64,000 nucleotides of DNA from NCBI GenBank assembly GCA_902581445.1, contig CACHOG010000004.1:40624-104623 (forward strand). Direction: 5' to 3'. The notes beneath the pieces were generated by a model. The model made no database searches and was not told the origin of the DNA. It saw only the letters and a program-made list of their open reading frames with translations. Positions 1 through 8,997 of the stretch are shown one piece after another. The position numbers and the translations under genes are program-made. The stretch comes from an uncultured Pelagibacteraceae bacterium (GTDB lineage Bacteria; Pseudomonadota; Alphaproteobacteria; Pelagibacterales; Pelagibacteraceae). How positions within the stretch are numbered: position 1 is the stretch's first letter; every line of letters begins with the position of its first letter.

Positions 1-1284
1 TGATTCTGATTGTTTATCTAAAATCGAAATAAGATCATGTTCAACTGAAACTGCATTGTGCTCAGCAATATTTAATCCTAACTCTTCTTGTACAGGACTT
101 ACCCTTAGAGGATAAAATTTATTAACTAAACTCAACACTGTGTAAGATGAAACAAACGTAAATAAACCAATTGACACAATACCGATTAATTGAATTTTGA
201 TTTGAGAAAATCTATCTAAACCGGTATCTAAAATATTTAAATCTCCAAATATACCAACCGCTAAAGTTCCCCAAATACCAGCTGCTAAATGTACTGGAAC
301 AGCACCAACTACATCATCAATTTCAAAGTTATTTAACGTTTCATTTACTATAATTGCAATTATTGCTCCTATTATTCCAACTAAAATTGAGATAACTGAT
401 GTCATTGAATTACATCCCGCTGTGATAGCTACCAGTCCTGCTAATGGACCCAAAATAATATAAAAGGGATCGGGTTTTTTATATTTTAAGTAAGAAATAG
501 TTAAACCGGTTAATAAACCAAACGCTGCTGCTAAAAATGTATTTATTAAAATTAATGGAACCGCTTCATCCATTGCTCCATTACTTCCTCCATTAAAACC
601 AAACCAACCAAACCATAAAATAAGTGTGCCTAAAACTGCTAAAGGGAAACTAGATCCTGTAAATTTTCCCTTATTCGCCTCTGAATATTTACCTATTCTT
701 GGACCTAATATAATTACAGCAGCCAAAGCAATCCATCCTCCCACAGAGTGAACTATTGTGCTGCCAGCAAAATCTATAAATCCTAAGTCTGATAGCCAAC
801 CAGTAGATTTTACTGAGCCCGTAAGATAACTCGAAGACCATGCCCAATGACCAACAACAGGATAGATGACTCCAGTTGCTAAAACTGTCATAATTAAATA
901 TCCATTAAATTTCATTCTTTCCGCAACAGCACCAGAAATAATAGTTGCGGCAGTAGCAACAAACATTGCCTGAAAAACAAAGTAAGTCATATATTCTGCT
1001 TTTTCTGTTTTGAAAAAAAACAAGTCGGTACCAAAAAAACCATTATAAGAAGTACCAAACATAATACCAAACCCAAAAATCCAAAAAATAACTACGGATA
1101 CACCAAAGTCAGCAGCATTTTTTAGTGCAACATTAATACTGTTTTTATATCTAGATAATCCTGTTTCCATACACATAAATCCTGCTTGCATAATGAAAAC
1201 TAAAATAGCGCAATCAATTACCCACAAAGTGTCAATGTTACTTGTTAATTTATCTATTACCTCTTGGGCCATGTCTTTGCTCAT
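1..1284 (-). CDS. amt: Ammonium transporter (Amt family), 3' end truncated by window edge
   Basis: Not in the ORF track. Manual reverse-complement translation from ATG at 1284 is open for 428 codons to the window edge: MSKDMAQEVIDKLTSNIDTLWVIDCAILVFIMQAGFMCMETGLSRYKNSINVALKNAADFG...VHLAAGIWGTLAVGIFGD...; typical Amt motifs. Confidence 0.95.
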   Translation of the reverse strand, partial: MSKDMAQEVIDKLTSNIDTLWVIDCAILVFIMQAGFMCMETGLSRYKNSINVALKNAADFGVSVVIFWIFGFGIMFGTSYNGFFGTDLFFFKTEKAEYMTYFVFQAMFVATAATIISGAVAERMKFNGYLIMTVLATGVIYPVVGHWAWSSSYLTGSVKSTGWLSDLGFIDFAGSTIVHSVGGWIALAAVIILGPRIGKYSEANKGKFTGSSFPLAVLGTLILWFGWFGFNGGSNGAMDEAVPLILINTFLAAAFGLLTGLTISYLKYKKPDPFYIILGPLAGLVAITAGCNSMTSVISILVGIIGAIIAIIVNETLNNFEIDDVVGAVPVHLAAGIWGTLAVGIFGDLNILDTGLDRFSQIKIQLIGIVSIGLFTFVSSYTVLSLVNKFYPLRVSPVQEELGLNIAEHNAVSVEHDLISILDKQSES

Positions 1285-1288
1285 AATA

Positions 1289-2155
1289 TTATAATTTTTG
1301 AATATTTAAAATATTTTCTGATGAGTTTTCAATCTGATTCAAATTTTCTCTTTTAGAAATAACAAATGTACTAATTAAGAATATTACTACTAAAATAACT
1401 GGTATTATCATTATAAATGATATTTTTTGATGTATTAGAAAAAAATATACCAAAATAAATAAAATTGATCTTATTAAAACATTGAATTTAAATACACCAA
1501 TTATTGCTAATGAATGCCTTATCAGATTTACAAAACTCATCTTTGAAGGACCAAAATATCTTTTTCCACGTTCTGATGAAATGACAGCTCTATCATAACA
1601 ATTTTTTGCTAATGACCCTGAGAAACTGCCCCAAGTTGCTTTATCGGTTAACATTTTTTTAATGGTTGATTTTGTTAAGCATGTATAGTTTCCAAATTTA
1701 ATAGATTGGCCTGTAAAGGTATAAGTTAAAATTTTATGAAATGAATAACACAGTTTAAATAAAATACTTTCTGATCTTTTAACTCTTTCTCCTACTATTG
1801 TTTTATTTGGATGATAATTAAAGTTCTCAATAAATAATTTAATTTCTTCAGGTCTATCCTCACCATCTCCATCCATTGGAATTACATAATCAAACTCCTC
1901 ATTTTTAATAATATGATTTAGACCTGTCGCAATACATCTTGCATGGCCTACATTTTGTTTAAGATTTAAAATTTGAACTGAATTTAAATTCGAAAATTTT
2001 GAGAGGTTTTCTGTAATTTTTTCTGTAGATGCATCGTTTACTAAAATTATTGAAAAAGTATGATCTATTACACTTACTTCATTATTAATATTTTCTAATA
2101 GTTTGGTTGCAGATTGCCAATCGTTATAAATCGGTATCAATATTATTATTTTCAT
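1289..2155 (-). CDS. Family 2 glycosyltransferase with C-terminal membrane segment
   Basis: ILIPIYNDWQSATKLL...VNDAST...IPMDGDGEDRPEEI motifs; hydrophobic C-terminus. Confidence 0.85.
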   Translation of the reverse strand: MKIIILIPIYNDWQSATKLLENINNEVSVIDHTFSIILVNDASTEKITENLSKFSNLNSVQILNLKQNVGHARCIATGLNHIIKNEEFDYVIPMDGDGEDRPEEIKLFIENFNYHPNKTIVGERVKRSESILFKLCYSFHKILTYTFTGQSIKFGNYTCLTKSTIKKMLTDKATWGSFSGSLAKNCYDRAVISSERGKRYFGPSKMSFVNLIRHSLAIIGVFKFNVLIRSILFILVYFFLIHQKISFIMIIPVILVVIFLISTFVISKRENLNQIENSSENILNIQKL

Positions 2156-2157
2156 TT

Positions 2158-2283
2158 TTAGTTTAGAGAATTTAGAAATCTAAATAATGAAGCAAATATT
2201 CCATGTCCTGAAAGTTCAATCATTGCAATAATTGCAATAATAAAAATTACTTTTTTAAATTTTGTATTTAAAAACTCATTCAT
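2158..2283 (-). CDS. Small 41-aa hydrophobic protein, unknown function
   Basis: Manual translation MNEFLNTKFKKVIFIIAIIAMIELSGHGIFASLFRFLNSLN*. Its ATG (2281-2283) overlaps the TGA (2280-2282) of the upstream gene as ATGA; its stop is 2 nt from the next start. Confidence 0.6.
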   Translation of the reverse strand: MNEFLNTKFKKVIFIIAIIAMIELSGHGIFASLFRFLNSLN

Positions 2284-3620
2284 TTATTTCCCACACAAAT
2301 TTCATCTATACAAATAAACTTATTATAAGTTTCTAACTTATTTTTATCTACGTTACCATCCCAAACCGGTCTTGATTTTAAATGATAAGATAAATTTCCA
2401 GCATTCCATTCATTACCTAAAACAACGTTAATTGGATCTTCAAATTCCTTATTCCATTTCGCTTCAACTTTATTGGCGATCTCTTTGCCAGGGTAATCTG
2501 TTCTTTTGTCTGCTTTTGTAATTGAAATATATGCATAAGTAACTGGAGATAATAAAAACAGGAAAACAAAAGCAACAAAAAACTTTTTAAAATTGATTTT
2601 AGATATTTCTTTTTGAAAAAGATAAATTATCAGAGTACCAAAAAACAAATAAAACGGTGTCATCCACATAGTTCTTATCTTCGAGCCTGTAATCATTGAG
2701 GTTAAAAGTATTAAAAAGATAGGAAGAATATTAATCGAAATTAAAAACAATAAGTTTTTGTCTTTAAAGTTTAATTTATATTTAATTTTTTTTATTAGTA
2801 GCGCTGCCAAGAAAATAAACGGTAAAACAATTCCAATTTGCTTGAGTATAAATATTATTGGGTATCTCAAATGATCAATAAAATTTGAAGTCTCTAAACC
2901 AGATCTAGCAAACCCATAAGTGATAGTAATTAAATCGTTTTTAAATAACCATATTAAATGTGGAATTAATAGGACCAAAAAAACTTCAATTGATAAAATA
3001 TAATTAAAATTAAAGTTTCTCTCCCTTTTTATAAAAATCAAATAAAAAAAAAGCAGATCAATTGAAATTAATAAATAAATAAACAAATACTTAGATAAAA
3101 ATCCTCCAGCAGCAAATAACCCAACTAGTGCACAATCTTTAAAAGTCGGCACTTTTTGATTAAAAACTTTCCATGAAAAATAAACAGTTAGTGTCCAAAA
3201 AGGAATTTGACAAACATTTACGTTAAATTCTGGAGTTGTAAAATTGTAAAAATATATTCCCTCTAATAAAAATACAGAAAATAATGCTAAAATTTCGTTT
3301 TTTAAAATTTCTTTACTAAATTTAAATACAATAAAAAAAGAAAAAACTATAAATAATTGACTAAGAAAATAATAAGCCCAGTCATTTGACCCGAAAATAT
3401 TATAAAAAATCTCAACTATGAAAGCGCTCATAGGAGGGTGCTTGTTAAATCCCCAATCTAAATTACTTCCCCATGCAAGAGCTTCAATTGTGTCTAGCGG
3501 TAGATTGTTATTGGTCAGGGATGGAATCAGCGTCCATAAAATTAAATGACTTGCTAAAAAAAAGTAAAAAATATTTTTTATTTGTTTTTTATAAAGCATC
3601 ATTTGCATGAATTTACACAA
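2280..3620 (-). CDS. Polytopic membrane glycosyltransferase, ArnT/PMT-like (GT39/GT83 type)
   Basis: DTIEALAWGSNLDWGFNKHPPMSAFIVEIFYNIFG motif, many TM helices. Confidence 0.75.
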   Translation of the reverse strand: MCKFMQMMLYKKQIKNIFYFFLASHLILWTLIPSLTNNNLPLDTIEALAWGSNLDWGFNKHPPMSAFIVEIFYNIFGSNDWAYYFLSQLFIVFSFFIVFKFSKEILKNEILALFSVFLLEGIYFYNFTTPEFNVNVCQIPFWTLTVYFSWKVFNQKVPTFKDCALVGLFAAGGFLSKYLFIYLLISIDLLFFYLIFIKRERNFNFNYILSIEVFLVLLIPHLIWLFKNDLITITYGFARSGLETSNFIDHLRYPIIFILKQIGIVLPFIFLAALLIKKIKYKLNFKDKNLLFLISINILPIFLILLTSMITGSKIRTMWMTPFYLFFGTLIIYLFQKEISKINFKKFFVAFVFLFLLSPVTYAYISITKADKRTDYPGKEIANKVEAKWNKEFEDPINVVLGNEWNAGNLSYHLKSRPVWDGNVDKNKLETYNKFICIDEICVGNK

Positions 3621-3631
3621 TTAAAGCAAGC

Positions 3632-3659
3632 TTGACACTACCTATTTGCTGAATATACT
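3632..3659 (+). promoter_or_regulatory. Near-consensus sigma70-type promoter upstream of dksA-like gene
   Basis: TTGACA (3632-3637), 16-nt spacer, TATACT (3654-3659); 21 nt to ATG at 3681. Confidence 0.6.
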
Positions 3660-3680
3660 GCCAGCGCTTAAAACGCTAAC

Positions 3681-4097
3681 ATGGTCAAGATATCAAAAAA
3701 CTATATTCCAAAAGAATCAGAGAAATATATGTGTGAAAAACACAAGCTATTTTTTAAAAATAAACTCACTGATTGGAAAAAAGATTTAGTAAGAGCCAAT
3801 AATGAAGCTCTCTACAATAGTTCTCTTGATGATAATAGTACATCTGCCGATATAGTCGATCAAGCAAGTTCTTATACTGAAAAAAATGTAGAGATGAGAG
3901 CAATCAATAGACAAATCAAATTAATTTCAAAAATAGATTCGGCACTAAGAAAAATAAAAGATGGGACGTATGGTTTCTGTGAGGAAACTGCAGAACCAAT
4001 CGGTTTAAAAAGATTAATGGCAAGGCCAATTGCTACACTTTGTATTGCTGCCCAAGAAAAACATGAAAAAGATGAGAAAGTTTACGCTGACGATTAA
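3681..4097 (+). CDS. dksA: DksA/TraR family transcriptional regulator with two-Cys finger remnant
   Basis: DxA-type coiled-coil region plus GFCEETAEPIGLKRLMARPIATLCIAAQEKHE. Confidence 0.85.
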   Translation: MVKISKNYIPKESEKYMCEKHKLFFKNKLTDWKKDLVRANNEALYNSSLDDNSTSADIVDQASSYTEKNVEMRAINRQIKLISKIDSALRKIKDGTYGFCEETAEPIGLKRLMARPIATLCIAAQEKHEKDEKVYADD

Positions 4098-4717
4098 GGT
4101 TTAGGAATTTCTCCACCTCCCATAAAATTATATCCCTTTATAACTGCTTCTCTCTTTGAAATTTCTTCATACCATTTACACAAACTTGAATAATTACTTA
4201 AACCAACATCATGCCATTGATGTCTCGCTACCCAAGGCCATGTAGCTATATCTGCTATTGTATACTCTTCACCTGCAAGAAATTTAGATACTGACAATCT
4301 ATCGTTTAATCTTTGATATAGATCTTTTGTTATTTTAAAATATCTCTCTTGGCTGTATTTACTTTTACCTTTATTAAAATGATAGAAGTGATGGTAAGCT
4401 CCAATTTGCGGCCCGACCAATCCCATCTGTGCCATTAACCATTCGTCAATATTTGTTTTATTTTTACTGTGATAGAATTTTTGAGTTTTTTCAGCCAAAT
4501 AAATTAGAATAGCACCTGATCCAAAAACACTTTTACCGTTATCACTATCTTTTATAACTGGAATTTTGCTGAATGGACTTATCTTTATGAAGTCTTCTTT
4601 AAATTGTTCACCTTCTGAAAGATTAACTTTTGTAACTTTGTAAGGAAGATTGATTTCCTCAAGCATAATGCTAATTTTTTTTCCGTTTGGGGTGTCAGCC
4701 GCAAATAACTCAATCAC
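4094..4717 (-). CDS. Glutathione S-transferase family protein
   Basis: N-terminal thioredoxin-fold MIELFAADTPNGKKISIMLEEI and C-terminal EYTIADIATWPWV. Confidence 0.9.
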   Translation of the reverse strand: MIELFAADTPNGKKISIMLEEINLPYKVTKVNLSEGEQFKEDFIKISPFSKIPVIKDSDNGKSVFGSGAILIYLAEKTQKFYHSKNKTNIDEWLMAQMGLVGPQIGAYHHFYHFNKGKSKYSQERYFKITKDLYQRLNDRLSVSKFLAGEEYTIADIATWPWVARHQWHDVGLSNYSSLCKWYEEISKREAVIKGYNFMGGGEIPKP

Positions 4718-5728
4718 TTTTTACACCAAGTCTGTTCTTTATTGTTTTTGATGATGTAGTAAATTCAAATCTATATTTTTCATTTGGTCTTGCTAATTTA
4801 AAGCATGCTCTAGCTGCAAGGGCACCTTCATGAAATCCAGATAAAATTAACTTAAGTTTGCCAGGGTAATTACAAATGTCACCAACTGCATATATCCCTT
4901 TTTGATTAGTCTCAAACTTTTCTGTGTCTACTTCCACAGTTTTTTTATTTAAATTTAGCCCCCAATTAGCAATTGGACCTAGCTGCATAATTAGACCAAA
5001 AAAACCAAGCGCGAAGTCTGTTTTGAGTTTTTTAGTTTCTTTATTATCATTCTCGATCTCTATTTCTTCAAGCTTACCATTGCCACTTACCATCTTAAGT
5101 TGAGAATTGGTAATTAAATTGATTTTACCAGCGTTTGAAAGCTCTTTTACTTTGTCAACTGTGGCCTGAGCTGCTCTAAATTCATCTCTTCTATGTATTA
5201 AGTTAACTTTTGATGTTTTTGATAATTCTAAAGCCCAATCTAGTGCACTATCTCCTCCACCAAAAATAGATACTGTTTTACCATCAAATATTTTTTTATC
5301 TTTAATAGAATATAAGATAGTTTTATTTTCAAATTGTTCACATTCTTTTGGCGAAAATTTTCTAGGCTCAAAGGATCCAACCCCTCCTGCAATAATTACA
5401 TTTGGAGTTTCAAATTCTGTCCCTTTGCTTGTTTTTACTTTCCATTTTTCATTATCTTTTTTTAATTCATCTACTCTTTCACCTAAATGAAATTTTATAT
5501 TAAAAGGTTTTAACTGTTCTAAAAGATTATTAGTTAATTCTTCTCCAGTGCATTCTGGAATTGCTGGAATATCATAAATAGGTTTATCAGGATATAATTC
5601 AATACATTGACCACCTATCTTATCAAGGTTGTCTACAATTTCACAATCAAGACCAATCAATTTTAATTGATGTGCAGTAAATAATCCTGTTGGACCCGCT
5701 CCAATTATCAATGCATCTGTTTTAATCA

Positions 5729-5729
<1 letters not shown>
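4710..5729 (-). CDS. Thioredoxin reductase-like ferredoxin-NADP+ reductase
   Basis: GAGPTGLFTAHQLKLIG, FGGGDSALDWALEL, GIYAVGDICNYPGKLKLILSGFHEGALAA. Confidence 0.88.
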
Positions 5730-6112
<383 letters not shown>

Positions 6113-6126
6113 TTAACTCTTTAGAA

Positions 6127-6894
6127 TTAAGCTCTTCTGCCAGAGTTAGCAACTGCGCAAGACCAAATAATAACACCGAATGCGATCTTATTAACAAAGT
6201 CTGCTAAGTTGTAAATCACGTTAAGTGAGTTAGCATCAATACCACCTGTTAGGTAACCAAATACATAACCTAGTGGGTAAATAGCCCAACCTACTGTAAC
6301 GATCATTCTTAAAGCACCAAATGCTGTTGCAAGTGATTTATTTCCAGATTTAGAAACAACTTTTCCTGCTTCTCCTGAAAATATTTCATAAAGGATGTAA
6401 ATCCATCCCGCCATACCGATAATGAAACCAAGCATAGGGTTGATGAATCCAGCTTCTCCTAAATATCCACCTACTAACATTACTAAAGAACCAATTAAGA
6501 TTCTCCAGAATATTCCAGTTGGAACTTTTTTAACTGCAGCTAGAATTAAATAAAATTCTATTAACTGTAGTGGTACAGTAATTAACCAGTCAATATATCT
6601 GTAAACAGTTGGAGTATCACCTGTTTCAACCCATACTGCTCTCATATACATATAGTGAATGAATGCTATACCAGTTACTAATCCAGCTACGTTTACTGAT
6701 TTTCTCCACTGAGTGCTAACATTAGCTTGCTCCATAAAGAAAAACGCTGTAGCTGCCAACATACCCATTGAAATTAACCAGAATGAAATTCCAACGAAAT
6801 CATCCGTAGCTAAAAAGGCTGTTGCTGCGTTAGCCGCTGTAGTTGCTCCAACAAGAGCAAATAAAGCTAAAGCTAGCGTTTTAAGTTTTTTCAT
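6127..6894 (-). CDS. Proteorhodopsin (light-driven proton pump), blue-type Gln105
   Basis: RYIDWLITVPLQLIEFYLIL (D97, Q105, E108), GIAFIHYMYMR (H75), LADFVNKIAFG (Schiff-base Lys). ORF track starts at 6909, but ATG at 6894 (MKKLKTLALALFAL) has the SD AGGGAG 6 nt upstream. Confidence 0.96.
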   Translation of the reverse strand: MKKLKTLALALFALVGATTAANAATAFLATDDFVGISFWLISMGMLAATAFFFMEQANVSTQWRKSVNVAGLVTGIAFIHYMYMRAVWVETGDTPTVYRYIDWLITVPLQLIEFYLILAAVKKVPTGIFWRILIGSLVMLVGGYLGEAGFINPMLGFIIGMAGWIYILYEIFSGEAGKVVSKSGNKSLATAFGALRMIVTVGWAIYPLGYVFGYLTGGIDANSLNVIYNLADFVNKIAFGVIIWSCAVANSGRRA

Positions 6895-6922
6895 AAAAAA
6901 CTCCCTCATTAGTTAGTTTTTA

Positions 6923-6960
6923 TAGTTTATATAAACTACAGCAGTAAGATTACTTACTGC
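6923..6960 (-). promoter_or_regulatory. Tandem inverted repeats in proteorhodopsin leader
   Basis: TAGTTTATATAAACTA perfect 16-bp palindrome (6923-6938) and GCAGTAAG-ATTA-CTTACTGC (6941-6960), 29-66 nt upstream of the ATG. Confidence 0.6.
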
Positions 6961-7096
6961 GAAGTTAGGGGTTAATTACCAAATAAAAATAGTTAATAGA
7001 AGACTTTTTTACCTCTAATAAGTATTGATTTTACTGTGTTTTTGAAATTTAATACAACCTAGGTACCAAAAATACTAACAAATTCGAGTCATACAT

Positions 7097-8995
7097 ATGA
7101 GTTCAAATTTTAACAAGATTTATGAGGAATCTTTAAAAAATCCAGAACAATTTTGGAAAGAAATATCAGAAGAAATCTTCTGGTTTAAAAAACCAACTAA
7201 AATTTTGAGCAAAGATAATCCTCCATTCTACAAATGGTTCACCGATGGGGTAACAAATACTTGTTATAACGCATTAGATATCCATATTGATCAAGGTAGA
7301 GGTGATAAAACTGCTTTAATTTACGATAGTCCAATCACAGGTAATAAAAAACAGTTCACTTACAAAGAGTTGAGAGCTCAAGTATCCAAATTTGCAGGTG
7401 CATTGAGTAACCATGGTATTAATAAAGGTGACAGAGTAATAATTTACATGCCAATGATACCAGAAGCAGTAGTTGCAATGCTTGCATGCGGTAGAATTGG
7501 AGCAATTCACTCTGTTGTCTTCGGTGGATTTGCTTCAAATGAGCTTGCAAGTAGGATTGATGACAGTAAAGCAAAACTTTTGGTAACAGCATCTTGTGGT
7601 TTTGAACCAGGAAGAACTGTTGAATACAAACCATTAGTCGATGAAGCACTTAAACTTGCTAATCACAAACCTGATAAAACTATTTTGTTTCAAAGAAAAG
7701 GTTATGAGGTAAAATTAAATGCTCCCAAAGAAATAAGTTGGGATGAAGCTCTATCAGATGCAAAAGATGTTGACTGTGCTGAAATGAATTCCAATGAGTT
7801 TGCATATATTTTGTATACTTCAGGCACTACAGGGGTGCCGAAGGGAATCGTTAGAGACATTGGTGGACACATAGTTGCTTTAAAATGGACTATGAAAAAT
7901 ATTTATAACATAGATACAGATGATGTTTGGTGGTCAGCGAGTGATATAGGATGGATTGTAGGACACTCATACATTGTTTATGCTCCACTATTCAAAGGAT
8001 GCACAACAGTACTCTTTGAGGGAAAACCTGTTGGTACTCCTGATGCTGGTGCCTTCTGGAAAATAATTTCCGAGTATAATGTAAAATCTTTATTCACCGC
8101 TCCAACAGCTTTTAGAGCTATAAAGAAAGAAGATCCAGATGGAAAATTCTTTTCTAAATATGATTTAAGTAAATTTGAAGCTCTCTTTCTGGCTGGAGAA
8201 CGAGCTGATCCAGATACAATCAAATGGGCAGAGTCTCTTTTAAAAGTTCCAGTGATAGATCATTGGTGGCAAACAGAAACAAGTTGGGCTATAAGTTCCA
8301 ATTGTACTGGGATAGAGATGATGAAAACAAAATATGGTTCAGCTTGTAAAGCTGTTCCAGGATATGATGTAAAAATTATAAAACCAGATCAATCATTAGC
8401 AAAACCAAATGAGATGGGAGATATAGTCGTAAAACTACCTCTTCCTCCAGGAACATTTCCAACTTTATGGAAAGCAGATAAAAGATATGAAGAAAATTAT
8501 ATGACCAACTATAAAGGTTATTACCAAACTTATGATGCGGGCCATATAGATGATGATGGATATATTTGGATTATGTCTAGAACTGACGATATTATAAATG
8601 TTGCAGGACATAGACTTTCAACTGGAGCAATCGAGGAAGTTTTATCTGAACATCAATCAGTTGCTGAATGTGCAGTAATCGGAATTAAAGATCAATTAAA
8701 AGGACAATTGCCCATTGGTTTAATTGCATTAAAGGCAGGGGTAACAAAAGATAATGAAACAATAACTAAAGAATGTGTGCAAATGGTAAGAAATAAAGTT
8801 GGTCCAGTTGCAGCATTTAAAACTGCTTTAGTAGTAAAAAGACTGCCAAAAACGAGATCTGGCAAAGTATTAAGAGGAACAATAAGAAAAATTGCAGATA
8901 AAGAGGAATATAAAATGCCAGCAACAATAGATGATCCAACAATTTTAGATGAAATTAAAGCTGATCTGATAAAAAGTAAAATTCTTAATATATAA
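7097..8995 (+). CDS. prpE: Propionyl/acetyl-CoA synthetase family (AMP-forming acyl-CoA ligase)
   Basis: YILYTSGTTGVPKGIVRDIGGH, WWQTETSW, LPKTRSGKVLRGTIRKIAD. Confidence 0.85.
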   Translation: MSSNFNKIYEESLKNPEQFWKEISEEIFWFKKPTKILSKDNPPFYKWFTDGVTNTCYNALDIHIDQGRGDKTALIYDSPITGNKKQFTYKELRAQVSKFAGALSNHGINKGDRVIIYMPMIPEAVVAMLACGRIGAIHSVVFGGFASNELASRIDDSKAKLLVTASCGFEPGRTVEYKPLVDEALKLANHKPDKTILFQRKGYEVKLNAPKEISWDEALSDAKDVDCAEMNSNEFAYILYTSGTTGVPKGIVRDIGGHIVALKWTMKNIYNIDTDDVWWSASDIGWIVGHSYIVYAPLFKGCTTVLFEGKPVGTPDAGAFWKIISEYNVKSLFTAPTAFRAIKKEDPDGKFFSKYDLSKFEALFLAGERADPDTIKWAESLLKVPVIDHWWQTETSWAISSNCTGIEMMKTKYGSACKAVPGYDVKIIKPDQSLAKPNEMGDIVVKLPLPPGTFPTLWKADKRYEENYMTNYKGYYQTYDAGHIDDDGYIWIMSRTDDIINVAGHRLSTGAIEEVLSEHQSVAECAVIGIKDQLKGQLPIGLIALKAGVTKDNETITKECVQMVRNKVGPVAAFKTALVVKRLPKTRSGKVLRGTIRKIADKEEYKMPATIDDPTILDEIKADLIKSKILNI

Positions 8996-8997
8996 TT

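Noticed and set aside
6713-6916. 67-aa plus-strand ORF overlapping the proteorhodopsin start
   Set aside because: Antisense to a confidently identified gene; no recognisable domain.
7316-8223. Minus-strand ORFs within the acyl-CoA synthetase gene
   Set aside because: Fully antisense to a conserved CDS; no domain or upstream SD.
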